The notes under the pieces are model-generated. The model did not search any database and had not been told where the DNA came from. It saw nothing but the letters and a program-made list of their open reading frames with translations. Source: Liolophura sinensis (Eukaryota > Mollusca > Polyplacophora > Chitonida > Chitonidae). Taken from it: DNA of 64,000 bases. The stretch lies in contig NC_088305.1 of NCBI RefSeq assembly GCF_032854445.1, forward strand, positions 23,715,400-23,779,399, read 5' to 3'. Below, one piece after another: positions 56,853-64,000 of this stretch; the stretch's first letter is position 1, and the number at the start of each line of letters is the position of its first letter. The position numbers and the translations under genes were made by a program.

Positions 56853-59639
56853 AATATGACACTCAGCTTTAAACCTCTGTTTAATTATTTAAATATAAAC
56901 TATTAAGATAAATTTCTTGAACGCACTCATCACTTTCCCTAAATTGCATGCAAATTAGCTCCTCTTCTCCAAATTAAAAACAAAAAAAAACTCCAAATAA
57001 ATGGGAAGGTGGAATTATATCTAATTAACTTTGAATACAAGCTTTTTTTATAATTGGTGATGCATTTGGAACCTATCAAGTCTTAAAACTTGCATTCAAA
57101 ATTCTTATGCGATACAGGCCGCGTTGCTATGCAACTCCATGTATACAAGATATGTCCCTGTTAATAATCATTGTTAATAAGCCACACGTTAGGGAGGTCT
57201 AATGGATTTTCCGAGAGGAAAGAGCGCGTGATCAATGGGGTGTGGCGAAGGGCATTGGTATATGGACACAGCGCGCTGTCGAGTTTTCTCTACATAAACC
57301 TGGTCGCAATCATTTAAGTGTAACGTTTTGTAGAATAGTGTAAAGCATGAAATAAATGAATTAATAAATAAGTAAATTAATAAGTAAATAAGACTTTGTG
57401 AGGTGAAAAAAAAACGGTTGCCAAAACTGTTATAATGTACCAACATGACATTAAAATTTATCAAAATAGAAAAAAGGATATATGCTTCTAGATGGATTGT
57501 CTGACATTTAATTTAAAGCCTTATTATTATAAATTATCCATTGCCAGCGCTAAATTAAACCTGAACATCACCACCTTAAAAATATTAAAACTAATGTTAT
57601 CAATTCCTAATGGTTGGTGTAGTTGCGAACGGCAAGACTTGTGTTTTGCTGTCATTTTTCTTCCGACCTCTAATAATTTTTTTCCTGCGTTCAATACAAC
57701 TTTTACTGTACAACTTTCGACTTCACTGCAACTTTATTTATTTTCCGAACATCAATACAGCTTCATATATGTTCAGCGCACTTTTACCGAACCACTTCAT
57801 ATATTATCGTATCAGCTAATAAGGCACAACTATCGACTTCAACGCAACTCCATATTGGTTTAAAGCACTTCTACCGGCAACTGCATATGTGGTTAGTGCA
57901 GCTTTTACCGAGCAACGTTTGTATTCACTTTTAGTCATATGTTCACAATACAGTTACATGTATGTATATGATTTTGCTGACTACAAATACAATTTTCGGA
58001 AACCGACACTGTTCTCATTATTGGTGAATGCAAGTTGTTCGCTTTTTGTGAATCAATGATTAGGGCTTAACGCTTTTCTTCTGCGGCAACATAACAGCCA
58101 TATGACGTGAGTTATCTTTGAAATTCATGAGAGGAGTTTTGAGTTCGAACTCTTTTATGCCTAAAGGCATCATGTGTATCATGTGAGCTGTCAAAAACGT
58201 CAGGCAACTCTATCCGACCACATCTACTATAACATGGTCATCCGAAAAAAGCTTCATAAAAAGTAATTTAGATTAGACGAATGGTGGAGAAAATAGAGGT
58301 GCTGAACGTTCATGAACTTCAGAAGCTCCTGTCAGACAGGTGATCAGTAAATTAATGTCAACAAAGGTTACCTAGCATTTGTCACCATTCACATAACACA
58401 GTGGGACTGTTTTTACCTTTGATGACAAAAGAATTCCAACTCGAAACTCCCCTATTAGAATGGGAAGCCCAGAAAATGCATCTCAAACTCACAAAGGGTA
58501 ACTTATCACTTCAAAAGGTAAATATTTATTCTTGTACAATTGGTAACATTTGGATACAATAATAAGTAAGAATTATTTTACAACTTAAAATCTTTACACT
58601 TTGACAGTTTTGAAACGGATGATATAGTATGTACCAACATGTCCATGTGAATACCTTCCACGATTCACATTATGAACAATGAAAATAGTAATTATTATTC
58701 GTAATCTCTTTATACTACCAAAAACTTGAACTTACCTGGAAAAGCAATGAGCTGGATATACGTGTACACAAAGCCTTTTTAAAGTCCAGTGTTTGGTTTG
58801 GCTTTGCTATAGCCAATACTTCAATCGTCAATTTACTAATACATTTTCTAAGCTCATCGGCCTTTTATAACAAATGAATCCGGCGCAAACCACTTTTAAA
58901 AGTTAGTCACGAAACTGTCATGAAAATCAAAGTAAATCAGGACAAATTCTATATCTGTTTTTTTTTTTCTCTTTTTATCATCGAGTCAGTGAAGCGACGA
59001 AAACTGGTCATTTTAATGGGATTTGTGTTATAAATGGGTATGATCCACACGTGTGGAAAAATCTGATAAGACATCTAATGCAAACATCAGTTATCCTCTG
59101 AACGGGAAGGTGTATTTAAGGTAGCACATTGCATGTGAGCTCTACAACGCATTTCCCCAGCATGAACATGCACCTTGCACGAACATTAAAACGAATCACA
59201 AACGGTAACTGTCTTTATCAGTATGCAACCTAAATAACACAAGTTGCATTTATGTCTTTATACCAGTGTCAGGATGAAATTATACCAATGATTTTATCTC
59301 TTTGTTTTTTTGACGATATTGAGCAACAGTTAAGAATGCTGTTTGTTTCGTTTTTATTATCTAGATTGAAAAACATGAACGGTATTTTGGAAAATATAAT
59401 GGCTTAAATTTAGGTATCCTCTTAAACAATCGTACGTACCGACTGACACACCAAAAATCTCGGTTCACCACATAATTGGAAACTTTGGTAACTATAATAG
59501 TCCATTGGCTCTCAGTGTATATACAGAAACCCGTGGGTCTTGTGTCGGTAAATGTGACTGGGCAGGGCATAATTTCGGTGTCTTCGGCATGGGGTTCCAT
59601 TGAGGCAGCACAAATGTCATCACAGAGATTGACGTTTAA

Positions 59640-59830
59640 TCAGGAGACAGCGTGGTGAATTGACCGAAGTAACTGTGAAAGCGTTCGAATCCAGTTCTTG
59701 CTTGCGCGGATGTAGAGGGTTGGTTGATGTGGTCACACCTTCACTCATAACCTGACCGCCGTCATATGAGCCAAAAATTCTTGAGTTCGACGTTAATAAA
59801 AAAAAATAAAAATAAATAATTAAATACATA
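59640..59830 (+). mobile_element. SINE-like copy
   Basis: B-box-like GCGTTCGAATCC, then CCGCCGTCATATGAGCC and TTCTTGAGTTCGACG with an A-rich tail; the tail shares a plan with the main SINE. Confidence 0.6.
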
Positions 59831-61892
59831 AATAACGGTGAAAGCGACGTTAAAACCAGAAAAAAGACATGCTTATTAACATTTATATCAAAATCATATA
59901 AATACATGTACATGTACGTGCCGATATAAATATATGTACATGTACGTGCCGATTAAAATACAAAACAGCTGGTCCACTAAACTATGCTGCAGTTCTTCTC
60001 TGCTAAACAAGAGCTACCAGGAGACTCACCAAGAGCTACTCAGCAGTCTGATTGCATAATGACGCAGTCGCCTGCACGCAATATGCATTACGGTCTTAAA
60101 ATACGGGCAGGTTTGTTTACAGTAAAATGGAAGGTATGGTCGAACCACACTCCATACATGTGTGCTATATATGTAAGCATAATGAGGCATGTCAACAAAT
60201 CTAAGAAAGCTCAGCACATTTTTTTTGCATGAATAAACCAAACAGCAATGATCACGAAGTGAAAATCAAGAGCCTGGACATGCTATGCATCAGCATTGAG
60301 AGACCAGTATGCAAGTCTAACAAGCATTCCCTAACTACAAAATTCTATGTTCAAAAAGCAATAACCCATGAAAATATCGATGTGGCGCAACTGAAATAGC
60401 GTATCCTCATATACCTGTAGGAGGAAATGCTGTGTAGTCTTTTATATTGGCAAGAATTCACTACCGGTATCTGAAAGTCTACATTCTATGTTTAAAGGGT
60501 AACAACTCTGTCAAAAAAAAAAACCATTTGCAAGCCAAATCGCACATGTGTATTTTCACATGGCCTCTGCTCATGCGTGCTCCGTTTCATGAAAATCCAA
60601 TCGAAAACTGAAGGGGGAGATGTGTTAACAAGGCTGAGAGACAACTTTATCGCTATATCTCCCAACCACATTATAAATCGGATGGTTATAAAGGATTATG
60701 TGAGCATTTTTTTTTTTTAAAAACACTGTATACTTTTTGGCGAGTAAATATTGTTATTCTTCTGAGGGAGATCATTCATGGCATACAAGATTTTGAAGAT
60801 CCCTTTTCTCGATCGTAACTGTTTTGGTTAAGAATTTTCCTTAGGCTATAATGATTAAATGAATGATTAGGGCTAAGCACCACGTCGGCAGTATTTCAGC
60901 CTTATTGTGGCACGAAAGTATTAGAAAAAGGATACAATTGTCTTTCCACATGAAAACTAAAACAAACAGGAAACGCAAGCTTTTTAAACCAGCTAAACAA
61001 TCAAAAAGTAATGGAAACCCTAAAATCACAATGGTAAACAATGTAGGCTCGGCATATCTACAAATTCGACAGTCACGCTGTCCAATGTGGCTCAAAACAC
61101 ATTTGACTGCTTAACCCTGATCAAGGACAAAGTTATGTTTTAAACAATGTGGACACATTCTGTTCACCGTGTCCCAACGGATGATTTCTGGGTCACTCAT
61201 CTTTCACGACTGGCTTGCCTAGCATGCTGAGGTCTTTCGTTTCACCCCGGAGACGCCATAGGGGCTTGGCCCATAAATCCACAGGGAAGCGTCAATTATG
61301 AGTCAGGAAATGTTAAAGCAAAATGATCCTTACAACCTTTGTAAACCTACAAACTATTCATGAAAATGCATGCCAGGTTCAATTATGGATGCGCATAGGA
61401 AATATTTTTTGCATATTTGTTCAACCCTCTGGAACAGTTTATATGTATGTCCTCACGCAATGGGCGGGATTGTGCGCGAAACTCGGTGATACTTAGTCAT
61501 GATGAACGCGGTTCTAAGCGGCTGAAAACACGCGACATGTATGCACGTTTTGAAGAAACCATATAACCCACATACATCCAGTGTGAGTTCGACCCCAGAT
61601 ATCACCAGTACATATAAGGGGATGCCATTCAGCCAATGTTCATCTCTCAGTTTTCTGCAATTAACTATATGTACATGCAAATAGGGCTACAAATGTTAAA
61701 ATTAGATTTAGTGGGGACATTATTCATGTGTTTTTCTGCAAAATGCTTTTACTTTTGTGTTGCAAATATCCCAACTTTCTACCAAACACATTTATGCCGC
61801 CATAACCTCTCAGGCGCTTGACAGTAGAGATTTGTTCCACAGTTTCTGAGACTCATCAAAGCGGTAGCTGTTTGAGTTCGTGTCCAGCTAAT

Positions 61893-62045
61893 TTTGGCTT
61901 CCTCTCCGGTTGTATGTGGGAATTGTGTCGTGGATTTCCGCCAAACTTAGTCCGCTTTCCTTCCACCATAACCTTGGGCGTAGTCGTAGAAGTGAGTTAT
62001 TCAATACATGATTACGGAGTAAAACACCTGTCAAAGAAATAAATA
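61893..62045 (+). mobile_element. SINE copy, diverged
   Basis: GGCTTCCTCTCCGGTTGTAT through a tail with GGAGTAAAACACCTGTCAAA. Confidence 0.78.
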
Positions 62046-62652
62046 AATCTTTCCACAGTAGAGTTTTTATCAGGCATGTGCAAGCGCAATACATTCAATC
62101 AAACCATATGTCACAAATGGGGATCAGGGCGATAAGTTAATAATAAAGGCACATCATCATCTCGAATTGACAAACGGAGCGAGTTTGTGAATTGATTTTT
62201 ATACTTCTTTGCGTAAAGCTTTCTGGGGGACTCCTACAAAGACGTCATACGGCCATTCATGCAGTCTTTCCACAACTATTGATCGTTGTATAGTCAGGTA
62301 TTTTTGTCAGATATTAAATGTATTAAATATTACAGGTTATACACGGGTTTCTTTGGTTCAGTAATTCGAAGGTGCTTGAAAATACATTATATGTATATAT
62401 TTATACCGATTCGATTCGGTTCAGCGGTGCGTGAAATGTGTACATATGTTATGTGCGAGTTAAGCATCAAGAGATCTGCACGACCTCAGGGTAATCGATC
62501 TTCTTGTTAACACATTCAAACTACGCTAAAAACTTACATACAGAAAAATGCCCTTGAATTCCCGGAAACCTTTCATATGGAGGACGATTTAACATGTAAC
62601 GTGGTCTGTAAACGGATCTTTCACTGTGGTCTACAACCAAATGCAAAAAATA

Positions 62653-62845
62653 CACTCAAAATATTATAACACAATATTCTGTCATATTCAACATAATATC
62701 CTCTTGGTGTAATACAACCTTTATGTTGAATTAAAGAATATGTGTTTTATATTCAACAGAACAATGCGCTGCAACAGAAAACACTCTGCTATGACTCAGA
62801 CAACATATACTTACTGTTAAAATTAACAGATTAATTTTTTGAGTG
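62653..62845. mobile_element. MITE copy 4 (internally deleted)
   Basis: 193 bp with intact CACTCAAAA and TTTTGAGTG ends, flanked by TA on both sides; lacks part of the left arm. Confidence 0.87.
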
Positions 62846-64000
62846 TAACAGTTCATAACAGACAAAGAACATGCATAATTAATGTGAACAGGTGACTTAA
62901 AGGGGAAGAAACATTAAAACATTTATTTTCTTCATGTCTATAATATGAATTTAATGCGGTACGATTTACACGATTTACATGAAGTCCACCAGAATTACAT
63001 TCAGAACTACACAGGTGAAGTCAAATGTTAACGATATACGCCATCAATATGAAGGACAAACCCTCCCTTAAAACCCAAACACCTGACTACATTTAATTCA
63101 GTGGGGGAAGATTTCAAAAATGAAAAGGTATTTAAAAAAAAATAAAGTTTTCTTTATTGTCTGAGTACTGATGATTCCTTCATGTTTCATGTTCCTTTCC
63201 TTTGAAACACAAAAGTGTTTACTGCTCTATTTTAGAATAATTATTCATGGAAGTGTGGGCATACGGCAAAAAATATAGCTATAGCTTGGTTATATTGCCG
63301 ATGAGAACATTTCGATCTCCTCGTTTTATAATAATTCTTTATCTCACTCAGCAAATACATCTGTCCGTAACACTACTTTGCAGGTTTTCGTTAACAGATT
63401 CCAAAACCGTTTCAAACGCTTGGTTTGATTTTGAGAAAGTCATATGTAATCTGGCAATGGCGTATTGACCAACTCACGCACGCGCGCTGGTGAATTTGTT
63501 ATTTGATCAATCAGCTTTGTCAGGCGGAAATGACACTTGTTCTCTATATAGATTTGTTTAAGTAATTGTTATCTGTTTAACAGATTGTGAGATGCATTCA
63601 CTGGTAGTGTACTAAAACAGCATCCAGTTACTGAAGCTATTTTGGAACAGATTTACAAAGTATATGTAAAAAGAAATATCACGCCATACTGGCTCAGATA
63701 TAGTTACAGTATTTAATCAGTGGGATTGTAGAGCAGTGAACCTATCGATGAATTCAAATGTTTCATTGCGTAATTGCCGCAAAATTACGCAATATTAGAC
63801 ATAACTATGTCACGGAATGTTACAGCTGTTATAAACTCCAGATTCCATAATTAAATTGTTTCAGGTCAGTGTTTACACCCACAAATGCTGATCCACTGAG
63901 CAGGCAACATGTATGAAAACAAATGCACGCAGTATCAAAGAATCTTTTTCCCTAGTCCACCTACTACAGCTTAATCGATTGTATGTCCTATGTTTTATCA

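Larger units (their letters stand above)
56860..64000. other. Intergenic interval right of the VWC-like gene
   Basis: AT-rich sequence with SINE and MITE copies; I see no coding region with domain or splice support on either strand. The ORFs here are short and repeat-free but have no recognisable motif. Confidence 0.55.

Noticed and set aside
59000-64000. Short ORFs of 60-97 codons near the right edge
   Set aside because: None has a recognisable motif, splice context or repeat-free homology that I can support.

Overview
This is a window of invertebrate animal nuclear DNA: small exons with GT-AG introns, abundant minisatellites, and many copies of a tRNA-derived SINE with an (AAATA)n tail. 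I associate that SINE with molluscs and related spiralians, so a mollusc or brachiopod-like host is my inference; no species can be named. Both genes I can support lie on the minus strand.

Gene 1 (698-13260) is a complete orthologue of ZSWIM2, an E3 ubiquitin ligase with a SWIM zinc finger, a RING, a ZZ finger and a second RING. Eleven exons join without any frame break into a 660-residue protein. Its introns hold 62-, 38-, 30- and about 20-bp minisatellites. The 62-bp array consists of about a dozen copies of the 3' splice site and exon start of the RING exon.

13.3-17.8 kb is intergenic, with SINE pieces and a long (TA)n tract.

Gene 2 (17839-53523) is a large, apparently uncharacterised gene for a secreted cysteine-rich protein. 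It starts with a signal peptide (53523) and ends at a TAG (17839) with a polyadenylation signal 40 bases further on. I resolve 54 coding exons, about 5.6 kb of coding sequence. Two paired-exon modules with a YCGGC motif come first. Then come 42 single-exon, six-cysteine repeats resembling the N-terminal half of a VWC domain, all symmetric phase 1-1 exons, with one paired-exon module among them. Two short cysteine-rich paired modules close the protein. Most repeats between 21 and 40 kb are near-identical copies made by recent tandem duplication (936-bp and 285-bp units). Eight exons carry frame or stop lesions, clustered at 47-52 kb and 22.8-24.4 kb, while the 29 exons at 24.5-46.4 kb and all of ZSWIM2 are clean. 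Exon 7 is followed by a 33-bp array made of copies of its own 3' end plus splice donor.

53.6-64 kb holds possible upstream non-coding exons of gene 2, two SINE families, a MITE and a minisatellite related to one inside gene 2. I see no other protein gene there. The most unusual features are the two minisatellites that amplify splice sites (an acceptor in ZSWIM2, a donor in gene 2) and the partly decaying, partly homogenised exon array.
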